Below, piece after piece: positions 25,136 to 37,915 of a DNA stretch of 64,000 bases; positions within the stretch are counted from its first letter, which is position 1, and the number at the start of each line of letters is the position of its first letter. The stretch covers positions 48,902,760 through 48,966,759 of the forward strand of contig CP136069.1 in assembly GCA_032622095.1 (NCBI GenBank), written 5' to 3'. The position numbers and the translations under genes are program-made. The notes under the pieces are model-generated. The model was not told the origin of the DNA. It did not search any database and saw nothing but the letters and a program-made list of their open reading frames with translations. This stretch comes from Siphonodentalium dalli. Taxonomy: Eukaryota; Mollusca; Scaphopoda; Gadilida; Siphonodentaliidae.

Positions 25136-27510
25136 GGTGTGACTAATTACAGCCCGGGGACCGCCCGGGACCGCCCGGGCGGCCCAACGAGCCCGTGGAC
25201 ACAATATATCGACGGTATAACGTAGCGACATGCCACCTGAGGGCAACATAGAAAAATTTACTCGCTCGCTCGTCTCCGGCCGGTCATATTAACCCCACAA
25301 ATGCCGATATTGGCTAAAATAGCCTGGGTGATTACTGGTGTCTTCGTGTGTGTTCAGACAGATTATTTTGGTGATTCTCGGTAGTGCAATAAGTGCAATA
25401 CACCTGAGTGTTAATTCCATGTATTGACTCGTTGACGCGTCCACGGCCGATGTTATTAACCCCTCAAATTCCGGTAAAATAGTGTATAAACAAAAGAACA
25501 TTGGGACCGCCCGAAACCGCCCGGGAGGCACCATGGGCCCGTGGACACTATATCTCGACGTTATAACATAGCGACATACCCCACGAGGTCAACCTACAAA
25601 ATGTTGCTTGCTCAATCGACTCCGGCCGGTGTTATTAACCCCTCAAAATCCGACAAAATGGTATATAGACAAAAAGAACATTGGGACCGCCCGGCCCGCC
25701 CGGGTGGCCCCACGTGCCCATGGACACAATATCTCGACGTTATATCGTAGCGACATACCCCATGAGGTCAACCTAGAAAATGTTACTCGCTCGCTCGACC
25801 CCGGCCGGTGTTATTAACCCCTCAAAATCCAACAAAATGGTTTATAAACAAAAATAACATTGGGACCGCCCGGGACCGCCCGGGTGGCCCCACGTGCCCG
25901 TGGATACAATATCTCGACGTTATAACGTAGCGACATACCTCACGAGGTCAACCTACAAAATGTTACTCGCTCGCTCGACTCCGGCCGGTGTTATTAACCC
26001 CTCAAAATCCGATAAAATGGTAAATAGACAAAAAGAACATTGGGACCGCCCGGGACCGCCCGGGTGGCCCCACGTGCCCGTGGACACAATATCTCGACGT
26101 CATAACGTAGCGACATACCCCATGAGGTCAACCTAGAAAATGTTACTCGCTCGCTTGACCCCGGCCGGTGTTATTAACCCCTCAAAATCCGACAAAATGG
26201 TATATAGACAAAAAGAACATTGGGACCGCCCGGGACCGCCCGGGTGGCCCCACGTGCCCGTGGATACAATATCTCGACGTTATAACATAGCGACATACCC
26301 CACCTAGAAAATGATACTCGCTCGCTCGACCCCGGCCGGTGTTATTAACCCCTCAAAATCCGACAAAATGGTATATAGACAAAAAGAACATTGGGACCGC
26401 CCGGGTGGCCCCACGTGCCCGTGGACACAATATCTCGACGTTATAACGTAGCGACATACCCCATGAGGTCAACCTAGAAAATGTTACTCGCTCGCTCGAC
26501 TCCGGCCGGTGATATTAACCCCTCAAAATCCGACAAAATGGTATATAAACAAAAAGAACATTGGGACCGCCCGGTACCGCCCGGGAGGCCCCATGGGCCC
26601 ATGGACACTATATCGCGACGTTATAACGTAGCGACATACCCCACGAGGTCAACCTACAAAATTGTACTCGCTCGCTCGACTCCGGTCGGCGTTGTTAACC
26701 CCTCAAAATCCGATAAAATGGTATATAGACAAACAGAACAGTGGGACCGCCCGGGACCGCCCGGGTGGCCCCACGTGCCCGTGAACACAATATCTCGACG
26801 GTATAACGTCGCGACATGCCACCTGAGGGCAACATAGAAAAATTTACTCGCTCGCTCGTCTCCGGCCGGTCATATTAACCCCACAAATGCCGATATTGGC
26901 TAAAAGAGCCTGGGTGATTACTGGTGTCTTCGTGTGTTTTCAGACAGATTATTTTGGTGATTCTTGGTAGTGCAATAAGTGCAATACACCTGAGTGTTAA
27001 TTCCATGTATTGACTCGTTGACGCGTCCACGGCCGATGTTATTAACCCCTCAAATTCCGGTAAAATAGTGTATAAACAAAAGAACCTTGGAACCGCCCGG
27101 GACCGCCCGGGCGGCCCCATGGGCCCGTGGACACTATATCTCGACGTTATAACATAGCGACATACCCCACGAGGTCAACCTACAAAATGTTACTCGCTCG
27201 CTCTACTCCGGCCGGTGTTATTAACCCCTCAATATCCGATAAAATGGTATATAAACAAAAAGAACATTGGGACCGCCCGAAACCGCCCGGGAGGCACCAT
27301 GGGCCCGTGGACACTATATCTCGACGTTATAACATAGCGACATACCCCACGAGGTCAACCTACAAAATGTTACTCCCTCGCTCGACCCCGGCCGGCGTTA
27401 TTAACCCCTCAAAATCCGATAAAATGGTAAATAGACAAAAAGAACATTAGGACCGCCCGGGACCGCCCGGGTGGCCCCACGTGCCCGTGGACACAATATC
27501 TCGACGTTAT
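25136..27510 (+). repeat. Orphan partial left arm of the MULE
   Basis: An exact-looking copy of the outer 2.4 kb of the MULE left arm (28774-31148), including the terminal GGTGTGACTAATTAC and a preceding AACAACACG at 25127-25135. It stops abruptly at the duplication junction. It is a product of the tandem duplication and not a separate insertion. Confidence 0.85.
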
Positions 27511-28764
27511 AATGTCGTCTTATGTGGTGCTCTTATCCCCTAATATATTATTATAAGAGTTGAAGGTTTTGAGACATCTATATGTTATAATATGTTTTGC
27601 TTTATAAAATTGCACACATTAAATGTCCGTTTTATAGAGAAAACATTTGAGCGAAATTTGGTCCGTTTTCCAACAATCGACACACTCTTCTCACCTTAAA
27701 ATTAACATGACACGAAATGAATATGTGAATGTACTCAGTCAAGTGTGTCGGCTTTATTAAACACATGACCGATTGATTTCGCGTATGTGACAGATACGTG
27801 TGCCAAATACATATATAAATTTGGTAATAATTGACGTTAAAATGTTCGATCCCGGCATACTGGTGACCTCCTTCTCCAATTGCTGGACCATACAAAGCCG
27901 CTGTTATGCACAACATTATATTACACATATTGTTGATTATATAAGTTTGGTGAAAATCGATGAGAATGGTTTGTTCATGGACTGTTGGTGTTCATGTCGT
28001 TCCCATCACTAACTCGAATAGGATCAATTTGATTTGTTTAAACAACAACATTAGATTCCTCGAATCATGGATATGACACAATATGACATTCGTGGAAATC
28101 GGTGACAGCTGACACAAAATGCACCAGTCTCGTAGCCGCGCCATTAGATTTTGCATATCATTGAAAAGAATATGTATATTTTGAGCCACTCGGAAAGACT
28201 CGTAGTCAATATTCGAATATTCTCAACTCTCGGTGAAATGTCTTCCTGTTCCCCGTAGCCGATATGGTTATGTCATGTCTACGATCATCGCAGTCTGAAC
28301 TATATGGGATTGGCGCGGTATCTAAACCCGACATCGCTGAACATTGGCTCCGATAATATGATTGTCAAGCTTGATATGAGTTTATGGATATCTCAGTTGC
28401 CATTCCGATCGATATAATGGCCATTTCGATAAGAAATGATAATTTGTTGACGCTCACTGAAGCAAGCACATTTGAGTCATTGAACACACATACAGAGTCA
28501 GTGCCCCAATACACTTGGTATATATATGTGTGTTGGATATCGGCGAATACACACATTTGTATAAACTTTGGTACCCCTCCCCACCGCTGACCCAAAACGG
28601 CAGCAATTTGGCGTCTATTAACCAAACGAGTATATTCCTAGTACCATGGGTAATAACATGAATCAAATTATTGACAATCGTCGCTAATATAATAGATTGT
28701 ATCAATATTGGTGCCTCTCCACACACCAGCCCAGACTTGAACGACGCCACGGTTGTCATCTTTA

Positions 28765-28773
28765 AACAACACG
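28765..28773. repeat. Left target-site duplication of the MULE (AACAACACG)
   Basis: The nine bases before the terminal inverted repeat match nine bases beyond the right terminus, at 41525-41533. Mutator-like elements usually make 8-10 bp duplications. One extra base lies between the right terminus and its copy, so a 10-bp duplication with one mismatch is equally possible. A further copy at 25127-25135 comes from the segmental duplication. Confidence 0.85.
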
Positions 28774-31700
28774 GGTGTGACTAATTACAGCCCGGGGACC
28801 GCCCGGGACCGCCCGGGCGGCCCAACGAGCCCGTGGACACAATATATCGACGGTATAACGTAGCGACATGCCACCTGAGGGCAACATAGAAAAATTTACT
28901 CGCTCGCTCGTCTCCGGCCGGTCATATTAACCCCACAAATGCCGATATTGGCTAAAATAGCCTGGGTGATTACTGGTGTCTTCGTGTGTGTTCAGACAGA
29001 TTATTTTGGTGATTCTCGGTAGTGCAATAAGTGCAATACACCTGAGTGTTAATTCCATGTATTGACTCGTTGACGCGTCCACGGCCGATGTTATTAACCC
29101 CTCAAATTCCGGTAAAATAGTGTATAAACAAAAGAACATTGGGACCGCCCGAAACCGCCCGGGAGGCACCATGGGCCCGTGGACACTATATCTCGACGTT
29201 ATAACATAGCGACATACCCCACGAGGTCAACCTACAAAATGTTGCTTGCTCAATCGACTCCGGCCGGTGTTATTAACCCCTCAAAATCCGACAAAATGGT
29301 ATATAGACAAAAAGAACATTGGGACCGCCCGGCCCGCCCGGGTGGCCCCACGTGCCCGTGGACACAATATCTCGACGTTATATCGTAGCGACATACCCCA
29401 TGAGGTCAACCTAGAAAATGTTACTCGCTCGCTCGACCCCGGCCGGTGTTATTAACCCCTCAAAATCCAACAAAATGGTTTATAAACAAAAATAACATTG
29501 GGACCGCCCGGGACCGCCCGGGTGGCCCCACGTGCCCGTGGATACAATATCTCGACGTTATAACGTAGCGACATACCTCACGAGGTCAACCTACAAAATG
29601 TTACTCGCTCGCTCGACTCCGGCCGGTGTTATTAACCCCTCAAAATCCGATAAAATGGTAAATAGACAAAAAGAACATTGGGACCGCCCGGGACCGCCCG
29701 GGTGGCCCCACGTGCCCGTGGACACAATATCTCGACGTCATAACGTAGCGACATACCCCATGAGGTCAACCTAGAAAATGTTACTCGCTCGCTTGACCCC
29801 GGCCGGTGTTATTAACCCCTCAAAATCCGACAAAATGGTATATAGACAAAAAGAACATTGGGACCGCCCGGGACCGCCCGGGTGGCCCCACGTGCCCGTG
29901 GATACAATATCTCGACGTTATAACATAGCGACATACCCCACCTAGAAAATGATACTCGCTCGCTCGACCCCGGCCGGTGTTATTAACCCCTCAAAATCCG
30001 ACAAAATGGTATATAGACAAAAAGAACATTGGGACCGCCCGGGTGGCCCCACGTGCCCGTGGACACAATATCTCGACGTTATAACGTAGCGACATACCCC
30101 ATGAGGTCAACCTAGAAAATGTTACTCGCTCGCTCGACTCCGGCCGGTGATATTAACCCCTCAAAATCCGACAAAATGGTATATAAACAAAAAGAACATT
30201 GGGACCGCCCGGTACCGCCCGGGAGGCCCCATGGGCCCATGGACACTATATCGCGACGTTATAACGTAGCGACATACCCCACGAGGTCAACCTACAAAAT
30301 TGTACTCGCTCGCTCGACTCCGGTCGGCGTTGTTAACCCCTCAAAATCCGATAAAATGGTATATAGACAAACAGAACAGTGGGACCGCCCGGGACCGCCC
30401 GGGTGGCCCCACGTGCCCGTGAACACAATATCTCGACGGTATAACGTCGCGACATGCCACCTGAGGGCAACATAGAAAAATTTACTCGCTCGCTCGTCTC
30501 CGGCCGGTCATATTAACCCCACAAATGCCGATATTGGCTAAAAGAGCCTGGGTGATTACTGGTGTCTTCGTGTGTTTTCAGACAGATTATTTTGGTGATT
30601 CTTGGTAGTGCAATAAGTGCAATACACCTGAGTGTTAATTCCATGTATTGACTCGTTGACGCGTCCACGGCCGATGTTATTAACCCCTCAAATTCCGGTA
30701 AAATAGTGTATAAACAAAAGAACCTTGGAACCGCCCGGGACCGCCCGGGCGGCCCCATGGGCCCGTGGACACTATATCTCGACGTTATAACATAGCGACA
30801 TACCCCACGAGGTCAACCTACAAAATGTTACTCGCTCGCTCTACTCCGGCCGGTGTTATTAACCCCTCAATATCCGATAAAATGGTATATAAACAAAAAG
30901 AACATTGGGACCGCCCGAAACCGCCCGGGAGGCACCATGGGCCCGTGGACACTATATCTCGACGTTATAACATAGCGACATACCCCACGAGGTCAACCTA
31001 CAAAATGTTACTCCCTCGCTCGACCCCGGCCGGCGTTATTAACCCCTCAAAATCCGATAAAATGGTAAATAGACAAAAAGAACATTAGGACCGCCCGGGA
31101 CCGCCCGGGTGGCCCCACGTGCCCGTGGACACAATATCTCGACGTTATAACGTAGCGACATACCCCATGAGGTCAACCTAGAAAATGTTACTCGCTCGCT
31201 CGACCCCGGCCGGTGTTATTAACCCCTCAAAATCCGACAAAATGGTATATAGACAAAAAGAACATTGGGACCGCCCGGGACCGCCCGGGTGGCCCCACGT
31301 GCCCGTGGACACAATATCTCGACGTTATAACATAGCGACATACCCCACCTAGAAAATGATACTCGCTCGCTCGACCCCGGCCGGTGTTATTAACCCCTCA
31401 AAATCCGACAAAATGGTATATAAACAAAAAGAACATTGGGACCGCCCGGGAACGCCCGGGAGGCCCCATGGGCCCGTGGACACTATATCTCGACGTTATA
31501 ACGTAGCGACATACACCACGAGGTCAACCTACAAAATGGTACTCGCTCGCTCGACGCCGGCCGGTGTTATTAACCCCTCAACATCCGATAAAATGGTATA
31601 TAAACAAAAAGAACATTGGGACCGCCCGGGACCGCCCGGGAGGCCCCATGGGCTCGTGTACACTATATCTCGACGTTATAACGTAGCGAAATACCCCATG

Positions 31701-33404
31701 AGGTCAACCTAGAAAATGGTACTCGCTCGCTCGACCCCGGCCGGTGTTATTAACCCCTAAAAACCGGCAAAATGGTATATAGACAAAAAGAACATTGGGA
31801 CCGCCCGGGACCGCCCGGGTGGCCCCACGTGCCCGTGGACACAATATCTCGAAGTTATAACGTAGCGACATACCCCACGAGGTCAACCTACAAAATGTTA
31901 CTCGCTCGCTCGACTCCGGCGGGTGTTATTAACACCTCAAAATCCGCTAAAATGGTATATAAACAAAAAGAACATTGGGACCGCCCGAAACCGCCCGGGA
32001 GGCACCATGGGCCCGTGGACACTATATCTCGACGTTATAACATAGCGACATACCCCACGAGGTCAACCTAGAAAATGTTGCTTGCTCGCTCGACTCCGGC
32101 CGGTGTTATTAACCCCTCAAAATCCGACAAAATGGTATATAGACAAAAAGAACATTGGGACCGCCCGGGACCGCCCGGGTGGCCCCACGTGCCCGTGGAC
32201 ACAATATATCGACGTTATATCGTAGCGACATACCCCATGAGGTCAACCTTGAAAATGTTACTCGCTCGCTCGACCCCGGCCGGTGTTATTAACCCCTCAA
32301 AATCCAACAAAATGGTTTATAAACAAAAATAACATTGGGACCGCCCGGGACCGCCCGGGTGGCCCCACGTGCCCGTGGACACAATATATCGACGTTATAA
32401 CGTAGCGACATACCCCACGAGGTCAACCTACAAAATGTTACTCGCTCGCTCGACTCCGGCCGGTGTTATTAACCCCTCAAAATCCGATAAAATGGTGTAT
32501 AAACAAAAAGAACATTGGGACCGCCCGAAACCGCCCGGGAGGCACCATGGGCCCGTGGACACTATATCTCGACGTTATAACATAGCGACATACCCCACGA
32601 GGTCAACCTACAAAATGTTACTCCCTCGCTCGACCCCGGCCGGCGTTATTAACCCCTCAAAATCCGATAAAATGGTAAATAGACAAAAAGAACATTAGGA
32701 CCGCCCGGGACCGCCCGGGTGGCCCCACGTGCCCGTGGACACAATATCTCGACGTTATAACGTAGCGACATACCCCATGAGGTCAACCTAGACAATGTTA
32801 CTCGCTCGCTCGACCCCGGCCGGTGTTATTAACCCCTCAAAATCCGACAAAATGGTATATAGACAAAAAGAACATTGGGACCGCCCGGGACCGCCCAGGT
32901 GGCCCCACGTGCCCGTGGACACAATATCTCGACGTTATAACGTAGCGACATACCCCATGAGGTCAACCTAGAAAATGTTACTCGCTCGCTCGACCCCGGC
33001 CGGTGTTATTAACCCCTCAAAATCCAACAAAATGGTTTATAAACAAAAATAACATTGGGACCGCCCGGGACCGCCCGGGTGGCCCCACGTGCCCGTGGAC
33101 ACAATATCTCGACGTTATAACGTAGCGACATACCCCACGAGGTCAACCTACAAAATGTTACTCGCTCGCTCGACTCCGGCCGGTGTTATTAACCCCTCAA
33201 AATCCGATAAAATGGTATATAAACAAAAAGAACATTGGGACCGCCCGAAACCGCCCGGGAGGCACCATGGGCCCGTGGACACTATATCTCGACGTTATAA
33301 CATAGCGACATACCCCACGAGGTCAACCTACAAAATGTTGCTTGCTCGCTCGACTCCGGCCGGTGTTATTAACCCCTCAACATCCGACAAAATGGTATAT
33401 AGAC
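28774..33404 (+). repeat. Left arm: inward-facing 180-bp satellite array
   Basis: The period is exactly 180 bp over long stretches (the GGTGTTATTAACCCCTC core recurs at 32101, 32281, 32461 and on to 33361). Each unit has a GC-rich block of repeated GGGACCGCCC, a CCCGTGGACAC segment, the perfect palindrome ACGTTATAACGT, an ACTCGCTCGCTCGA block, CCGGCCGG, and a GGTATATAAACAAAAAG stretch resembling a TATA box. The first unit and a second at about 30470-30750 are a longer 'terminal-type' variant with extra sequence including GTTGACGCGTCCACGGCCG. Some units carry a 21-bp deletion. Confidence 0.92.
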
Positions 33405-36323
33405 TCCAGTGAGAGTGAACTTGACTCCGATTTATCCATACCACCTCTAGTGTCTGGAGTAGAACCAGTATTTCAATCAACACCAGTAAATTCCGATCTT
33501 GACGATTCTGTCGACGACATATTTGACACCAACTGCAGCATTCCATCAAACGACACAACTAGGTTTATCAACAACGGCGATTCACAACATATTATTCAAG
33601 GAATGGCGAGTCTACCTCATCCGGGAAAATTCCTTGAAACAGACACTGTTATAAATATGTTACTAACAGAGACACCGACACAAACTGTGATTCCGAGTGG
33701 GCAAAAAAACAATGTCTATATCATTCTGGACAATTCCAAAAACGAACAAAAACGCATCGACGGAAGGCGTTCCAGATATGACGACGACTGTGGAGTATGG
33801 GGCGATTCCGGCTCAAAAAAGAAACACCACTATATGGAATTACCCAGCGGTCCAAGATATGTGGACAAAAAGGACAATATGTACTATGTAATTAAGAAGA
33901 CTGGCAGAGTTCTACTCGACCCTCAACCTGACCCATCAACCATAATAGTACTGTGCAAATTCTACACCACCCTCAAGCGTCACAAAAACTACAAACGCCG
34001 TGTCACGTGGCTGGAGCGACTACCTGGTGACCGTACACCGACGCAATCAAACTGCTGCATAATAGAGTACAGTGGCAGTTTACCAACAAAAACGAGCGTA
34101 CATGGCAACACCAAAATAAAAACGAACTGTGAATACATCCGTACCCCAGAAATCGTATTAAAAACAATTGCGGATAAGGTGGTCACTCAACCTCCACGCG
34201 ACGTATATGCCGAGATGTTATTAAATGATTCGCATCAAACGCCCAGAGATACAAAGCAGGTATGCCAACGGGCTTAGATATATTTTAAGTAACATAATAT
34301 ACTGGTTGCAAAAATTAAGAACTTCGTGAGCAACATTTTCACACAAATTTAACGAATGTACTAGGTCCATCGTATCATTGTATCTTGATGCGATTCAAAA
34401 CGAGATTAAATTGTTCTATTTTTATCGGAACAAAATACCGATAATTGTCAAAGCAACGGGCTTGCCTCTTGTTGGATAAAATGTTCTATCCATATAATCT
34501 AACCATTGTATATATAGGTTACCAAACGATTAGACCGTGCGTGTTTTAAATTATTTGACCCAGGTATAGCTTCAGGCACAGGGGATACAAAGTAGTTTGC
34601 TATAGGTCAATAATCAATACATGTATGTCGTTAACATTATTGATAGTAAAATTTCGCAACGACTCTGGTCATTGATATGTCTAACCATTCAGCACGGATT
34701 AGTATATTTGTCAGATATTTTGACAAGTCCATATAATAAACCAACAAACTAGATACAATGTTATTTTCACAGCCATAAAGTGAGTGGAGATATGAATTAG
34801 TTATTGCCCCTTACATCTATTACATAATTTACACTTGTGGACTTTTAAGTTTCCAACGATTGTCCAATGTAACTCCAAATGTCGTCACGTGAAATATTGT
34901 CATTTTGGATTAAGTTATAGTGCTACTGATAAGCTATCAAAGCTTCTCGTTGCTACCGTCATACAATTATTTTAACTGAATTAATATACATCGTCCCTCA
35001 AATTTTAAGAAATAGAGACCACATTCTCACACCAGCCAACTATGCAGTGTATTCGAAAGCGGACCATTTGTCATTTTCAATAAAACCTAACAACTGATTT
35101 CTTCAAATTTCTAGGTTCGAAATAAGAAGTATCAACTAGAGAAAAAACAACGAACATCCGACGACCAACACCGCAACAACCAAGCCGACGACATTCTGAC
35201 CTTAATTAATGAAATTCACGACCATCCCTTCCTTCAAGAACTAATCCATATGAAAACAAAACCTCCATGTGCCATTCTTTATACCGAGGAGCAGATACGG
35301 GACATCAAAGCCATGTGCAAAACGTCGGCAGTAGAGCCAAGTATCATCGGCGTGGACCGAACATTCAATCTCGGTCCGTGTTTTGTAACGCTACTGGTCT
35401 ACCGAAATAGAAACATAGAAAGGAAATCAACCCAGGACGTACCAATTTTGTTAGGACCGTTATATCTACACTGGGATGCTTCATATATAACATATAGTCG
35501 TTTCTTCTCCCATATCCAGTCGAAGCTGGATCTGGATTTGTTTGGCGTGGAACTCGGGGGCAACAGCTTGGTGTTTGGTTCAGATGAGGAGAAAGCTCTA
35601 ACAAAGGCATTGCGGCAGTGTTTCCCAACATCCACCCATCTCCTCTGTACGCGTCACATTCGTAAAAACATAAAGCACCACCTCACTCATGACATCGGCG
35701 CCGACAGCAAAAAAGTCAAACGGATAATTAGTTCTATTTTTTCGGACAATCATGGTCTACTCTCCACCGAAGATGAATATGAATTCGATTTGGAAGCATT
35801 ACGTTTAGTTGATGAGTTTGATTCTACTGTTCCTGGTTTTTCCGATTATTTTTCCAAAATTCTTCCATCAATCCGCCGTTATGTATTTGAACCGTCTCTC
35901 CAAGGAAAATCGTCAATCGAATGGACAAATAATGCATGTGGTTCCATAAACCATATTCTGAAGTTGTCAACAAACTGGAAAAGTTTAAAGTTGCCTGATC
36001 TTATTTCAAAATTACACACGATAGTGAAGCTCCAACAAGCGGACATTCGGCGCGCTATTCATGGCCAAGGGAACTACGAGCTCGCGACCCATATGAATAA
36101 ATTTCGTGTTCCACATGCAAAGTGGGTAACAATGACTGTCAATGAAAAAGATGCTGCAGTTGATAAATTTATGAAAGGTCCCCCAAGAAAATCAACAAAA
36201 GTAGACTCAACGGACGGTACACTAACAATTCCCCGCACTGCACCAACTGCAAGAAAACCATCGCAAAAGAAAAGAACCAAGTCAGCAAAAACAACCAGCG
36301 CACCTAAGAAACAAAAACATTGA
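33342..36323 (+). CDS. MULE transposase, two exons (33342-34259, 35115-36323)
   Basis: Exon 1 ends at donor AAGCAG|GTATGC and exon 2 starts after TTTCTAG|GTTCG. The phase-0 join restores the family motif PRDTKQ-VRNKK. Exon 1 holds an acidic serine-rich N-terminus and a DNA-binding-type domain with LLDPQPDPSTI, YTTLKRHKNYKRRVTW and HGNTK. Exon 2 holds the RNase-H-fold transposase: first aspartate in IIGVDRTFNLG, second in VFGSDEEKAL, the C-x2-H motif CTRH, then TNNACGSINHILK. In MULEs that last motif normally reads ES-x-N; here glycine (GGT, 35940-35942) replaces the glutamate, so catalysis may be lost. The C-terminus is lysine-rich (PSQKKRTKSAK, PKKQKH), like a nuclear signal. The start is uncertain: Met 33342 lies in the last satellite unit, and Met 33603 is an alternative. 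Otherwise the frame is intact. Confidence 0.85.
34260..35114 (+). other. Intron of the MULE transposase gene
   Basis: An 855-bp GT-AG intron. The sequence is AT-rich with stops in all frames, unlike the flanking exons. The exon-exon join is phase 0 and falls inside a conserved family motif, which strongly supports it. Confidence 0.8.
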
Positions 36324-36356
36324 AACTATTTATGACTATATATTTATGCGAAGGCA

Positions 36357-36743
36357 TTAAAGTGGCGGTCAGTGTTCGCGGTTTATAGTGCTGTTAATAT
36401 ATTCACATTTCTTAAAACCACAATAATCAGAAATCACATTACAATTTTGTTCATATACCCATGATCAATATTGTGTAATTAGCATGTTATCTCCAAGTTC
36501 TACACTGTGTTATGTAAATGAAAGCCAATTTCTGTAACATAATTTGACTTTTGTTTACGTAACACAACGTATATATCGAATATAGCATGCTATTTGTGTG
36601 ACATAAGATATAACAACAAAACCTGCCTATATTTTAATATTCATTTTGTTTACGGCGGTTTTACCAAACGTAAATATTTTAAAGTCATAAGTATGGACTT
36701 GTTCATAATATTTCTTGAACGCGACCACTGACCGTGCCTTTAA
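36357..36743. mobile_element. TTAA-flanked hairpin MITE inside the MULE, copy A
   Basis: TTAA at 36357-36360 and 36740-36743 flank terminal inverted repeats AGTGGCGGTCAGTGTTCGCG and, from the right, AGGCACGGTCAGTGGTCGCG. The middle is a long imperfect hairpin with mirrored TGTTATGTAAA / TTTACGTAACACA and AGCATGTTAT / AGCATGCTAT. It starts 34 bp after the transposase stop codon and overlaps the first ATTAAA (36356-36361), so it may have changed the gene's 3' end. Related to the elements at 13128-13540 and 37590-37915. Confidence 0.8.
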
Positions 36744-37589
36744 ACATATATCCTGAATTTCACTAACTACAGTCATTTTGCTGAGGAAGTTCACTCAGGT
36801 TTTTTGTGATGAATATAATATGACATGTGATTTTGAAACACTGTTGAATAAACGTGGCTCACAGTGAATTCGACATATTCAAGGCTTGGGTCTGATTGCG
36901 AGATCGAAAGTGTGATATCGTTTGTCTTTGTTGTTATTTTTACTTTTGAAAAGTAAGATTCTTTCTATTCCTGTGTGTGTCAATCTCTGAGAAATTATAA
37001 TGCCCCATTATCTCAAACACACACTTAATTGATATGCATATGCAAATTTATGTCGTTCTGAGAACCATCGTGATCCCAAATATGATTACTATATGCCTCT
37101 TGTGAATCATTAAATTCGCACTCACGTGTTGACGAAAATGATACATGTATGACATGGGCTTTTCGATCAAGAATGTGTTCAATTAAAACAAATGTCATAA
37201 ATCGTCATTCCAATATACGTAATAACTACACTTTTAACTTATCATATTATTAGTGAACTTCCAGACAGTGTGTCACACCCTATGGAACTTCACATGTATC
37301 TGCATAGTGTACGTACATCACCGGTTGTATATTGTATGCTACATGTATTATAATTCTTGCATCATATTTTGTTCGTCAGTTTGGTTTACTTTCAATCGTA
37401 TATGTGTGTGCATCAAAATATGTATATTGTAGTGTATTATAATTCTGTTGACATATGTTGTGTGTTAGTGTTGATATCGTTTAGATAACAATAAAGTATT
37501 TGCATGTGTGCAATCGTTATAAGTAAATTCCATAACGCCAGGCCAAGAACGGGGTCCGTTGGTAGACATAGTCGGTGGAATATAGTATG
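36744..37589. other. 3' region of the MULE between the two MITEs
   Basis: Non-coding, AT-rich. AATAAA hexamers at 36847-36852 and near 37488 could serve as transposase polyadenylation signals. Confidence 0.45.
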
Positions 37590-37915
37590 GTATTAGTTAA
37601 AACCACAATAATAAAAAAATCACATTACAATTTTTTTCACATACCAATAATAAATATCGCGTAAATAGCAGGGTATAGTTATGTTCTACACTGTGCTATG
37701 TACACAAAAGCCAATTTATGTAACATAATTTGACTTTTGTTTAAGGAACACAGAGTATATATATAGTATAGCATGCTATTTTGATGATATTTCTGATTTG
37801 TATAAGAACAGAACCTGGCTATATTTTATTACTCCGTTCGCATATGGCGGTTTTACTAAATGTGAATATTATAACAACATTGCTTAACGTGAACGCTGAC
37901 CACGCCTTTAAACAT
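37590..37915. mobile_element. Related hairpin MITE inside the MULE, copy B
   Basis: It shares with copy A, in the same orientation, TTAAAACCACAATAAT, TCACATTACAATTT, GTTCTACACTGTG, GTAACATAATTTGACTTTTG and a GACCACGCCTTTAA end. The left terminus is less clear. Two independent insertions or one internal duplication are both possible. Confidence 0.7.

Larger units (their letters stand above)
23873..31150 (+). repeat. Tandem duplication of 3,638 bp (two units)
   Basis: Unit 1 is 23873-27510 and unit 2 is 27511-31148. They look the same by eye; the one difference I found is 25720 A versus 29358 G. Each unit has about 1.26 kb of non-satellite flank followed by about 2.4 kb of 180-bp satellite. 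The junction at 27510-27512 joins satellite (CGACGTTAT) to flank (TGTCGTCTTATG) through a shared AA. This indicates microhomology-mediated or replication-based duplication, or an assembly error in a repeat-rich region. Confidence 0.93.

Noticed and set aside
25136-33404. CRISPR-like regular repetition
   Set aside because: The whole 180-bp unit is repeated with no unique spacers, in an animal-type context.
25541-33412. Many 60-118 codon open frames on the plus strand, and their mirror images at 38997-40674
   Set aside because: They are the same satellite unit read in one frame; stops occur at a variable position in many units, and no start or domain is apparent.
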